This document shows positions 52,611 to 64,000 of a stretch of 64,000 bases of DNA, piece after piece. The position numbers and the translations under genes were made by a program. How positions within the stretch are numbered: position 1 is the first letter of the stretch; each line of letters opens with the position of its first letter. The notes below the pieces were generated by a model. The model ran no database searches, was not told where the DNA came from, and worked only from the letters and a program-made list of their open reading frames with translations. Source of the DNA: Gonocerus acuteangulatus (Eukaryota > Arthropoda > Insecta > Hemiptera > Coreidae); assembly GCA_946811695.1 (NCBI GenBank), contig OX328125.1:39754336-39818335 (forward strand), in the 5' to 3' direction.

Positions 52611-53382
52611 TATTATAATTATAAATATATAATATTAGTATGAATATAATATATTTTTTTATTCCTCGGACTTCTCTCATCCCAAACAATTATGTTTCAC
52701 GATGAAAATTAAATTATGGTTCGCAAGGGAAATTTTAGTGAAGTTTGTTGGCATTAGTGAGTATCTAGTTTCTAGATGCTTCCTACTGCTAACATACTTC
52801 ATTGAATTTTCCCTTGTGTCTGTCTGACACTGTTACACTCCAGGGGTTAACAATCCTTAAAGGGTTGATATCCATTTTCAATACAATCGAATACAAATAA
52901 AAAAATCTACCTATTGTGCTGTGAAATTAACGTGTTGTTTCAGGTTTCCTACTTCCCGTCTGAAAAATGACATAATTCCTTGCTAGGTGCTTAAGTAAAT
53001 AGACTACTAATTATTTTAACTGAAATGAATATGGAGGAGTTCATTGTATTGAACAAGTCTACCTGGCTTTAGTATTCATTCTTTGCCTTTAGCTCATTAT
53101 GTATTTTCTTAAAAATGACAAATGTTCCCTTTGAAATCAAAGGGTAATTAATTGTAGAAGACAGGCAGTTTGTAAAGGTAATTTTACGTAGGTACAGAAT
53201 ATTTTGCAAAATAATTTTATACAAAAACCATTCCAGTAACATGTCATGAAAAAATATTGCTGATATTGGTCCTCACATCACCCGTCAATAACGATTTATT
53301 AATGATTTTAATAATGCATAAAACTAATAATTACCTTAACTTATTGATAAAGTAAAATGTTTTTTTCTGTGTATACTTTATT
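52611..53382. other. No gene recognised
   Basis: AT-rich sequence left of the nested Helentron/RTE complex. No coding signal. Confidence 0.4.
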
Positions 53383-53625
53383 AAAAAATCCGACCCCTAG
53401 GAACTGCGTAATCTTGGCGAGTTTCCGTTTATATCCCTAGTGCCATTAGTGAACGAATAGAAACAATTATTGGTACTTTTTTTTCGTTCGTAATCTTTCG
53501 TGAAACTCCGCCAGTGGGTGTAGTGTTGCTACCACTAGTGTTGCTAGGTGAACCACTGCCAGTCCCAAGCCTGGGTAAAGGAGGAGGGTTGAGCGTAAGG
53601 GTTGGGCAACCTCACCTCTATAAAA

Positions 53626-55271
<1,646 letters not shown>

Positions 55272-55466
55272 GGGTAGTCCAGAACCGGCCGGAAGGTGAA
55301 GGAAATCGAAAGTTTTAAAGAATGGTGAAGGTTAAAAATACGAATTTAGTCCCCGGAGGGACCCATTCGGATTCGGGGGGGGGGGGGGTCCCAACCAGCA
55401 CCAAGTCTTGAGAAATATTCGAAAAGAAAGAACAAAATTAAGAATAGTCAACGGCATGGACTTAGG

Positions 55467-57794
55467 ATGGGGACGTGGAATGTCCAGAGTATATTGCAAC
55501 CAGGTGCTAGTAAAGCTCTGGAGCTGGCGCTAGAGCAATATAAAGTAGATGTAGTGGCTCTGCAAGAAATTCGATGGGGAGATATTGATATGGTGTCACT
55601 TAATAAGTATATGCTCATAAATAGTAGATCTCAGGGAAATCAAAGAGGCACTGGGTTTATGATTAAGAAAAATATCCAGCAAGCACTGCTGGGATGCAGC
55701 TGTGTCGATGACAGGATCTGCAGAATCAGACTGAAGGGAAGATTCTGCAATATATCATTGATCAGTGTCCACGCACCTTGCGAAGATGCAGAGGAACAAG
55801 ATAAAGAATCGTTTTACGCCCGCCTTTCCTTGGTGTGCGATGAAATACCACAGTATGATACTAAGATTGTACTGGGGGATTTCAATGCACAGATCGGCAA
55901 GGAAGACATATATAGACCCACTGTTGGGCAGTATAGTGGGCACGAGGCTACAAATGACAATGGGTTCCGATTAGTTGAGTTTGCTGCATCTAAAGGTATG
56001 AAGGTGATGACCACTATGTTTCAACACAAAGAGGTTCATAAAGAAACATGGATAAGCCCAGGTGACCGATCTAGAAACCAGATAGACCACATTTTAATAA
56101 ATGAGCGACATTTCTCCCACATTTCGGATGCACGAAGCTACAGAGGAGCGGATTGTAGCTCAGACCATTTCTTGGTGCTAGCACAATATCAGCAGCATCT
56201 GGCACTGAGAAAGAGAACGTTTGGTGAAAAAACGTGTAGGTTGGAGACAGAGTTGCTTGTGAAGGAGGAAGCCACAAGACAAAAGTATAAAGAGGTACTC
56301 CAACTCCAGTGCCAGAAATGGGCAAAGCAAGAGGTTCGTGCTGAAGAAAGGTGGGAGAGATTAAAAGATTCAATCAGGAATGTGGCACAGGAGGTATTGG
56401 GACAAAAAAAGGCAGTGAAAAGAAACCCTTGGTTTGACGAAGAGTGTGAGAAGGCCTTGCAGGAAAGGAATGAAGCTCGGATGAAAATGATCCAAAGGAA
56501 AACGCGCAGCTCATACAATGCATACTCCGAAAAGAGAAGAGTAGCTAAAAGAATAATGCGTGACAAGAAAAGGGCGCATGAAATGAAAAACCTCGAGGAG
56601 ATGAAAGAGAATTTTCAGGCAAGAGAAAGCCGAAAATTCTATAAAGGAGCTAAGTGGCTAAAACAGGGCTTTAGTCAACAAAGCGAATTCTGTCTGGATC
56701 AGCGAGGAAACCTTCTCACTGAAAATGAGCAAATCAAGGGAAGGTGGGCCCAGTATTTCAAAGAGATACTGAATACCGGGACAGGTCACATGCCAACACC
56801 CCAGACGTACCATGCAGACAAAGATGAAGACATTGATGAGGACGTTCCACCGGACAGAGACGAAATTATCGAAATTATCTTGTCCCTAAAAAATAATAAG
56901 TCGCCAGGGCCCGATGGTATACCGGCAGAATTATTTAAATACGCCGGGGCAGACATCTGGGAGGAAGTACTTCAGGTGATATGGGATATATGGACAGCAG
57001 AAAAAATGCCAGCGGAATGGGGGGAGGCTATTATTGTCCCTATACACAAAAAAGGAAATAAACTTAAATGTGAGAATTATAGGGGCATAGCGCTTCTCCC
57101 AACGATTTACAAAATCCTGTCAGTGGCAATATGTCGGAGATTAATGGAGAGGAGTGAACGACTACTGGGTGAATATCAGAGTGGATTTCGCCCGGGAAGG
57201 TCGACTATAGATCATTTGTTTTCCATTAGACAGATGTTAGAGAAAACGTATGAGTATAACATTGATCTACACCACCTCTTCATTGACTTCCGACAGGCTT
57301 ATGACAGTGTTGATAGAGGGAAGTTGCTGCAGGCATTACAGTCACTGGGAATACCTTGGAAGCTAATAAGATTGACGAGGTTGACTCTGGAAGGAACAAG
57401 ATGTAAGGTCAAAACCAGAGTAGGCGTCTCTGATAGCTTCGAGGTAAACAGTGGCTTAAGACAAGGGGATCCATTATCACCCGTATTATTCAATCTCGCC
57501 CTTGAAGTCGCCATCCGAAAGATAAGGACTAACCCAGGGGGCACCATTTTCAATAGGCTCACTCAGCACATGGCGTATGCTGATGATGTGGTAATAACAG
57601 GGAGGACCACAGCAGCTTTGGCCGGTGCTGTGACAGAATTCGATCGTGCCGCGCAAGACTTGGGACTCTCTATAAATAGTGAAAAGACCAAGTATATGAA
57701 AACCTCGAGACAGACCGAAGAACGAGGAGAGACTGTGGATTTGGGCGAGGACACGTACCGTAGCTGTAGCACATTTAAGTACCTGGGGGAGTAG
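55467..57794 (+). CDS. RTE-clade polyprotein: endonuclease and reverse transcriptase
   Basis: 775 codons. Endonuclease (1 to about 245): MGTWNVQSI, VALQEIRW (Glu), SVHAPCEDAEE, VLGDFNAQIG, RNQIDHILI and SSDHFLVLAQ. A basic linker follows (about 250-430). RT (about 460-740): NNKSPGPDGIPAELFKYAG, NYRGIALLPTIYKILS, GEYQSGFRPGRSTIDHLF, LFIDFRQAYDSVDRGKL (Asp), SGLRQGDPLSPVLFN and MAYADDVVITG (YADD). These are the RTE/BovB consensus. The frame stays open upstream of this ATG, so the true start may be earlier. It ends at a stop caused by a one-base shift in TACCTGGGGGAGTAG. The correct continuation is the frame that follows. Confidence 0.9.
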   Translation: MGTWNVQSILQPGASKALELALEQYKVDVVALQEIRWGDIDMVSLNKYMLINSRSQGNQRGTGFMIKKNIQQALLGCSCVDDRICRIRLKGRFCNISLISVHAPCEDAEEQDKESFYARLSLVCDEIPQYDTKIVLGDFNAQIGKEDIYRPTVGQYSGHEATNDNGFRLVEFAASKGMKVMTTMFQHKEVHKETWISPGDRSRNQIDHILINERHFSHISDARSYRGADCSSDHFLVLAQYQQHLALRKRTFGEKTCRLETELLVKEEATRQKYKEVLQLQCQKWAKQEVRAEERWERLKDSIRNVAQEVLGQKKAVKRNPWFDEECEKALQERNEARMKMIQRKTRSSYNAYSEKRRVAKRIMRDKKRAHEMKNLEEMKENFQARESRKFYKGAKWLKQGFSQQSEFCLDQRGNLLTENEQIKGRWAQYFKEILNTGTGHMPTPQTYHADKDEDIDEDVPPDRDEIIEIILSLKNNKSPGPDGIPAELFKYAGADIWEEVLQVIWDIWTAEKMPAEWGEAIIVPIHKKGNKLKCENYRGIALLPTIYKILSVAICRRLMERSERLLGEYQSGFRPGRSTIDHLFSIRQMLEKTYEYNIDLHHLFIDFRQAYDSVDRGKLLQALQSLGIPWKLIRLTRLTLEGTRCKVKTRVGVSDSFEVNSGLRQGDPLSPVLFNLALEVAIRKIRTNPGGTIFNRLTQHMAYADDVVITGRTTAALAGAVTEFDRAAQDLGLSINSEKTKYMKTSRQTEERGETVDLGEDTYRSCSTFKYLGE

Positions 57795-58366
57795 TAACGG
57801 AGAACAATAACCTGGAAGCGGAGGTTAAGGGCAGAATGGTGGCGGGAAACAGATGCTTCTACGCCTTGCAAAAAGCTCTCCTATACAAAAGTCTCTCCAG
57901 GAAAGCAAAGATTTTATTATACAAAACTGTGATTAGACCAGTTGTTGTGTACGGCAGCGAAACGTGGACTCTGACCAAAGAAATGAGGAGAGGTCTGTTG
58001 GTCTGGGAAAGGAGAGTCCTGAGGAAGATTTTTGGAGCCGTAAGAGAGCACCACAGGTGGAGGATCAGGAGCAATGCCGAACTTACAGAAATGTATGGCG
58101 AGCCTGACATCCTCTATGTCATCAAGAAAGGTAGGCTACGGTGGTTAGGGCACGTGGAAAGGATGGAACCCTGTAGGCTACCTAAATTGATGCTGAATGG
58201 TGCACCTGAGGGCAAAAGAAAGAGAGGCCGACCAAGACGGAGGTGGCTTGATGACCTGGAGGAGGACTTGCGGACGCTAGGGATCCGAAATTGGAGGAAC
58301 TTAGCAGCAAACCGCGTGGAGTGGAGCAGGATAGTGGCAGAGGCCCAGGTCCTACAAGGACTGTAG
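57795..58366 (+). pseudogene. RTE polyprotein C-terminal part, displaced by a -1 frameshift
   Basis: This continues the RT thumb and C-terminal region in another frame: AGNRCFYALQKALLYK, KTVIRPVVVYGSETWTLTK, WERRVLRKIFG, RLRWLGHVERM, a basic GKRKRGRPRRRWLDDLEEDL block and VEWSRIVAEAQVLQGL, then stop. A related copy at 6753-7514 reads through the same junction (FKYLGSIISAECSV) without a shift, so a single missing base near 57790 in the G-run is the only clear defect of this RTE. Confidence 0.87.
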
Positions 58367-59146
58367 CGCCCAACAGTGAGTGAGTGAATCTTTCGTGAAA
58401 ACTATAAAATGAAATCTCAAAAAGAGAAAGATTTTAGGTACCAAAGCAGGAAACTGACAGAATCCAAGGCGAAAATTACTCCATCCTCTTTCTCAACTTT
58501 TGTTCTAAGAATACACCATTATCAATACGTTTCTCATTTTCTTACCTTGCTTTTTGGCTCATTTTACTGTTAAATGCAATTAACAAAAGAATTAAAAAGT
58601 GAAGTGAACAAAAACCCGTTAAAAAGAACAAAACTATCCAACCTTCAAGGAACTTATTTCTCCGATTAACATCGCCCCATCGAAAATTACTTTAGACCCT
58701 TTATTGTAGAGAATTTCATAAGCTTTTGAATGGCCACCTTCCACTTGCCAAGATTTCCCAACCTTTTTGGAGATATTTAAGAAAATATACGAAGATCCCA
58801 AAACTTTTCATGTCTGTTAATAAAACATTTGTTTTCTAATACTTTCATAACTACAAACCCATTCAAAATTTAAATATCTAAGTTTAGATGAATTTCAAAC
58901 ATCTAGAACAATTGTCAACTAAATCAATTGTATTTGAATAGCCAAACCGAAAAGTAGTTAGGAAAACTGGTTGTATCAAAGTTTCTTTTAAACGGTTACA
59001 GATATCCCTTTAAAATTGGTTTCATTAGTTTTCCTAGAAAACCTGTAAAAAGTTCAAGTTTATTAATGTGAAGTCGAAATTCGATTTTGCGCTAACCCCC
59101 CTCCCCCCCCCCCCCCAAATCATATCTCGTTAGACAGATTTTGCTT

Positions 59147-59434
59147 CTTTTTTTTTTTTTTTGGTGTTTTAAGGCAGTTCAACCACTAGGGTCATGGATG
59201 CCTATGCGTATGCGTGCAGTTGAAAATTAATTGTCGTAAAGATGTAAAAAGTGTATTATTTGAATCATATATTTAGATTAATCATATACTTAATATTTAA
59301 TCAATCATATAATTAGTCAATGAATATATTTTCATTTTAGAAAAAAAAAAAAACTTTTAAAAAGTCTGAATAAAATAAGATAATAAAGGGAAAAAATACT
59401 TAAAAATTTGGTGTAAATGCATACACGTAGAATG

Positions 59435-59466
<32 letters not shown>

Positions 59467-59721
59467 AGACACACACGAGCAAGCGCGCGCGCAAACACGC
59501 ACACACACATACAAACACACACACACGCGCGCACGCAATTGTATTTTCGAGATTTACTTCCCCTTATAGATTTAATTGTTTTTTATATTTTTGTGATCAG
59601 ATCTGTAGCTCTGAGGAATCTCAATGTTCTCTGACACAATTCATGGTCGTCTCCAAGTATGTCAAAGAGAGTACCATGAATGTCCAGTTGATTTCGAATC
59701 TCTTCGTATGCTCTACAGTCC
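59147..59721 (-). mobile_element. 5'-truncated poly-A LINE fragment
   Basis: The flanks share a 14-bp duplication GACAGATTTTGCTT (59133-59146 and 59722-59735). The tail is a T-run at 59148-59162, that is, poly-A on the minus strand. The 5' part (59590-59720, minus) reads YEEIRNQLDIHGTLFDILG, then DDHELCQRTLRFLRATDLI and a stop, like the C-terminus of an I-group ORF2. A CA-rich microsatellite (59435-59535) sits in the 3' UTR. Its last about 45 nt before the poly-A resemble the 3' ends of the SINEs at 42050 and 51566. Confidence 0.75.
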
Positions 59722-59927
59722 GACAGATTTTGCTTGTTAACGAACTTGACCTTTCAATTTAAACAAACAATTATTGTAAGTTCAATCAAAATCCATTTTT
59801 GAGAGTCAGAGAGTCAACAGACAAATCATGACAGACATGAATGGGTTCCGAAATGGGAAATTTTATTTTGATGAATGGGAAATTTTCTTGCCGTTACTTC
59901 CGGATTGTGTCATGAGGTCAACTTCAT

Positions 59928-60023
59928 AATCTTATAAAATTGTGACCCTTTTTTCCTTCAATATATTATTTGAATAGGAGGAAGGTCATGCATATGCAAG
60001 ACCTTTCGCCTAATCGAATAATA
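59928..60023. mobile_element. Possible 96-bp insertion with an 8-bp duplication
   Basis: AACTTCAT is found on both sides (59920-59927 and 60024-60031), and the enclosed sequence interrupts an otherwise alignable Helentron-like right end. It contains the imperfect palindrome AGGTCATGCATATGCAAGACCT-like centre. Clear terminal inverted repeats are not seen. An 8-bp duplication would fit hAT but is weak evidence. Confidence 0.35.
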
Positions 60024-60082
60024 AACTTCATGATCGGGTTTCCTCCCTATGGAAGGAGGGAGGAAAAGTATCAATATCTTAT

Positions 60083-60161
60083 CTTTTTTTTTTTGTTTAT
60101 TTATTATTAGTAATGCGTTTATTTGACATTTCGAGTGTACATTACAGTTTGTTAAGTTGGC
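60083..60161 (-). mobile_element. 79-bp severely truncated poly-A retroposon
   Basis: It lies between two copies of TCAATATCTTAT (60071-60082 and 60162-60173). It has a T-run at the low-coordinate end (poly-A on minus) preceded by AATAAA. Only the 3' end of a LINE-mobilised element is left, so the family is unknown. Confidence 0.65.
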
Positions 60162-60449
60162 TCAATATCTTATAGTGAACCAAATTTTCAAAAAATTTAT
60201 ATAAGTAAGGCAGAAGGTTAATAAAAATCGAATTAACACTTAAATTCCTAAATTCCAACAAGCACTAATTTTTTTTTAAATCATTAGGTGTCTCATCAGG
60301 AGCCAAAACATGGGCTTCGCATGGCTTAAATGTTTATTTAAGTGGTAAAAATGAGTCATAAAAACCTTAAAGATCTTAAGTAGATCTTAAATAAGCAAAA
60401 AATTGGCGTGCAATAGCGTTTTAGTTGGACATTCTCGCTTTTAATATAG

Positions 60450-61465
60450 CTCTTAATTTACATGGTTATATTTCAATAACGGGTGTTTCTTATTGCAAAT
60501 TTAATGTAGATTCTAAAAATGTGTTTTTATTTACGAAACATTTATCAAAAATTCCAAAAACTCAGTGGTTTTTTAAAAAAAGACAAAAGTTTGAGTAGCT
60601 CCTCTACATTTGCAGACAGAACGCTTATTTTTGCGCCCCTGAACTACAAATGATAAACCCCTAAAGTTATGACATCTCAATGCGGGACACCCTGTATACG
60701 CCCATGATCCAATGAGCAGTTCCTGCGAGTTGGACTTTTTTTAATGATATTAATTGTCTTTTATTTTACGCGTTATCAGGTTTATTATTTTTTCCCGTGA
60801 TATATTCAAGTGTCCTTGCTAACCATCACATAAAATATAAACATGTATTTGATTTCATATTTTCGTTGATTTCGTCGATAATACAAGTCGCGGCCGGACT
60901 TGCCAAGGACTGTTGCTAATTGGACGAAATGGAATAGCCCCAAATAACAAGGTATTCAAACTCTACTAAATGTATGGTACGCTCCAAACGAACCGATTGA
61001 TTCGAAGGGTATTGACCAGTTTCAACAATACCTATACCCTGGACCTTGGAACAGAAAGGAAATCGTGTCAGAGTCCGTGGATGCTACGTCGTTTCTCTAA
61101 TATAAGTATCTCAGGAGTACGTTGTAATAACTCAAAAGGTAATAAAATTGGGATGATCACGTAAAATTGCTTAATATACAGGGTGTCCCGCATTGAGATG
61201 TCATAACTTTAGGGGTTTATTCTACATCTCATTTGTAGTTCAGTGGCGCAAAAATGAGCGTTCTATCTCAACATGCACAGGAGATACTCAAACTTTTGTC
61301 TTTTTAAAAAAATACTGGCTTTTTTAAAGAAAAACTGAGGTTTTGGAATTTATCATCACTGTATCGTAAAGAAAGACCACATTTTCAGAATCTACATTAA
61401 ATTTCCAATAACAAACATCCGTTATTGAAATATTATCATGTAAATTAAGAGGTTTATTCAAAGGC
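60450..61465. repeat. Pair of inverted repeats facing each other
   Basis: The left arm (60450-60698) ends GCGGGACACCCTGTATA, and the right arm begins TATACAGGGTGTCCCGC at 61179. The arms are about 250-285 bp, with blocks such as CTACAAATGATAAACCCC and AATAACGG. The 480-bp spacer contains a Helentron-like left end (60711-60745). CAGGGTGTCC ends are common in arthropod MITEs. Confidence 0.65.
60711..60745 (-). repeat. Helentron-like left terminus, minus orientation
   Basis: GCAGTTCCTGCGAGTTGGAC followed by a T-run is the reverse complement of the family A left end. It sits between two inverted copies of another repeat. Confidence 0.45.
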
Positions 61466-61683
61466 ATATAGATGAGATCTTTTAATATTAGTTTTTTATT
61501 AAATTATTCAATATTTTCTTAATCAGCTATTTTTAGACTTAGAGGTTTGCATCCGCCACAAAAGTTGCATTATTTAATAAGCTTCAAAATGGTACCTCGT
61601 AGTTTAAGATAAAAATCTATTTCAATCTATTTTTTTCTGATTTCATTTCAATTTATTTATTTTATTTATTTTCAGTTCAAATT

Positions 61684-61684
<1 letters not shown>

Positions 61685-61730
<46 letters not shown>
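61685..61730. repeat. (TA)n microsatellite
   Basis: It follows TTCAAATTTGTATA, as in Helentron-like family A, but the other family blocks are missing. Confidence 0.85.
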
Positions 61731-63400
61731 CTCTGCTTAAAGTTTCTTCGCTTGGCGAGTAATTTTGTTAATACTAAGGAACTGAAAAACAAAGTTTATA
61801 AAATTTTCTTTTGAATAAAGTATAGCAATAATGAACAATACATTAGTGCCATACTTTAATCTTGATACCCACAAGGTTAGATGGCTTTGTATTTTCCTGG
61901 CTGTGATCTTAGATTATATTAAGCTATATTTAGTTGCATGATAATCATCAAGGAAGTTTTAAGAGGATCTTCCTTCAATTCTCTCTTTCAAAATTTGAAC
62001 TTCACGTTCAGATGAGTCCTATAAATTCCGATTTTCCTTCGCCTATATCTTAGAAACGCTGAAATGTGGAATTATGAAAATTTCCAATTTTACATTCTAA
62101 ATCTAATTAGAATAATACCTGTGTAAAATTTCATAAATTTATCTTTAACAGTTTCTATAAATGCCTAAAGTTCGGGAAAAAAGAAATATTTAACTTTTCA
62201 TTTCAGACAAAGTATTTTTAACCTAATTTCATCAAAATCGGACCATGCTGAGGCTGTAAAAGTGCGAATAGCTTGCAATTAAATAAATCTACCTTGAAAT
62301 GTCATATTTATAAATTTTTACGGAAGCTGAATATTTTATCAATATTTCTATATCAGAGATAGGGATGGCGGAGAGAGGATGTTGATATTTGCGTCAAGCC
62401 CAATACAGACCCTTCCAATCTGAAGCTTTAATCATAGGTTGATGTTGATCGGGGTAGCCAGCCTAATACCCAGCAGACAACTGATCAATCTTTTAACAAT
62501 CCCTCCACAATCATCCAATAACCCAATAATTCCAATATATATAATTATATGTTTCAATAAGTAAATAACTGTGAAGTGTTTTTCATTCATCTTAGACCCA
62601 AAGGTTAAACAATACACTTCTTCATACAGTTATCAACTCCGTATTCCTCTACTCTTACGTACTATAGGGCTATGGTATCAAATAAGTATCAAATAATGTA
62701 CCAATTCGCAGCTGAAACCCGAAATTTCAAATTACGGCGGGAACGCTCTAAATTGAGCAGGTTGTATTGCTATCGCCTCAGAGGGGTAAAGTATAAGGTG
62801 TAAAATATATAATATTTCGAATATAAGTTATATTATTTATTTATTAAATTTTCAACGTCCATTATTATTAACTAAGAATTTTGGGATGGGTTATCTATAG
62901 GTTACCACCCTTTTCTAGCCAGGTTAGGGTTGATGCCTTTTCTTTTACACATTATTATACATTTACGCTAATTGATATCTTATATGAACCATTACAAAAA
63001 TAAGTTCATCATTTAAAACAACTCAAACTCCCTTATCGACTTCTGAAGGCAGATTTACACGCGACTGACAATACAACGTGTCGTAGGCAAGAACGTTAAT
63101 AGATGTCACATATTGACATTTACACCAATAGTCGTCTAGCCTTGAGCAGTTGCTATTTTCCTCATCACAGAATTATTCATTTTGAGAAAAGTGCGTTCCT
63201 TATGTTACAAGGCTTCAAATTATTACTATGTGATTGTCTTGTAAATATCTGGTAAAGATACTAGAGGAATTTGGTTTATACCAAACGTTTCTTACAATAT
63301 ATTTTTATTAATTAAATTTTAGCACTTTCCGAAGAAGAATGTTTGAAAAATGTCTTCAAATCTATCTCACCTCCTAGATACCGAGAATGACACCCGTTAA
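61731..63400. other. No gene recognised
   Basis: AT-rich. Short frames (62432-62617) lack support. A block at 62222 (TTTCATCAAAATCGGACCAT) matches Helentron-like family A interiors, so a relic copy may be present. Confidence 0.35.
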
Positions 63401-63425
63401 GTATATATATATATATATATATACG

Positions 63426-63470
<45 letters not shown>

Positions 63471-63483
63471 CCACACATATATA
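63401..63483. repeat. (TA)n(CA)n compound microsatellite
   Basis: TA tract with a TACGTA break, then CACACA and a second short TATATA run. Confidence 0.85.
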
Positions 63484-63553
63484 TACATGGGTGTGTGTCT
63501 TAATACGATACCGGCTGGCAGACATTGCCTTTTTTTTTTGCTCCAAAACTTAA

Positions 63554-63809
63554 TATCGTCGATACAAATGCAAAGTATCGAATGTGAAAAAACGTATTTT
63601 TCATTTTAAATCTTTAGTGATTGCTGTTGGACTGATGGATGGCAAACTATAGAATCTATGTTCACACAGTGAAAGGAGGATGTTACCATTGTCAAAAGGT
63701 CGAATCTGCGGACTATTTGACTGCCCAAAAGCAGAGTAATAAATAAAAGTATTTTCACTCTTGAAAGTGGTGATTTTCACATTCGATAATTTGCATTTGT
63801 ATCGACGAT
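63554..63809. mobile_element. MITE with 36-bp terminal inverted repeats
   Basis: ATCGTCGATACAAATGCAAA at 63554 is mirrored at 63809 with two mismatches. The interior is about 185 bp and codes for nothing. Confidence 0.65.
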
Positions 63810-64000
63810 ATATCGCACTAGTATTTCTAAAGTGACTCAACTCAAAAATCGGTGTGCTTCAGTTATGACTATGAAAGACATTGGTAAATATCTCTTTATC
63901 AACCATCAGCACTGTATGTACCTAGCTTCAGAGCTTGTACGCTAGAGGGCACTTATGTCACTCTTCCTGTCTTAATGCTATTCCCCCTACATAGGCAATA

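Noticed and set aside
59332..59538. Cys/Val-rich minus-strand frame
   Set aside because: It is the translation of a (CA)n microsatellite in the 3' part of a LINE fragment.

Overview
The window looks like nuclear DNA of an arthropod. It is AT-rich, has spliced genes with GT/AG introns, many long (TA)n tracts, and a dense mix of non-LTR retrotransposons (LOA-, RTE-, CR1/L2- and I-like), tRNA-derived SINEs, MITEs and Helentron-like non-autonomous elements. No bacterial or viral gene block is visible. A crustacean such as a parasitic copepod is possible, but the sequence alone does not fix the species.

Only one cellular gene is recognised. It is a five-coding-exon LAPTM4-type lysosomal tetraspanning membrane protein on the minus strand, with coding sequence from 46986 down to 22547. 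All five exons join in phase with consensus splice sites and give a 255-residue protein with four membrane spans and two C-terminal PY motifs. Its introns are packed with transposons. Intron 2 (12.7 kb) holds a full-length LOA-clade retrotransposon (28487-38339) that was itself hit by a CR1/L2-like element (31709-34316, minus) and an I/Ingi-like element (35360-37368, plus); all three have target-site duplications. A 72-bp retroposon landed on the intron 3 acceptor and duplicated it. Intron 4 holds a dead mariner and two head-to-tail copies of a 1.2-kb repeat. Intron 1 holds a SINE with a perfect 16-bp duplication, a hAT-like pair and a 1.3-kb inverted repeat.

Left flank (1-20.8 kb): a shortened 5S rRNA pseudogene, several Helentron/DINE-like elements (2.76-4.66, 5.67-8.06 and 10.82-11.25 kb), an RTE fragment with a 12-bp duplication, a set of 146-bp tandem repeats, a Harbinger-like element (TTA duplication) nested in a second TIR element (17193-19799), minisatellites and microsatellites.

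Right flank (47-64 kb): MITEs, another copy of the 1.2-kb repeat, a SINE, and the best nest in the window. An old Helentron-like element (53383-60067) contains a nearly intact RTE retrotransposon (53507-58386), which contains a younger Helentron-like element (53626-55271). The old element was also hit by two 5'-truncated LINE pieces. The SINEs resemble one of these LINEs at the 3' tail, which suggests a SINE/LINE partnership.

Most long open frames belong to retrotransposons. Repetitive YIYIYI-type frames are only (TA)n arrays. Element boundaries come from matching duplications and repeat copies by eye; clade names are inferred from motifs, without database searches.
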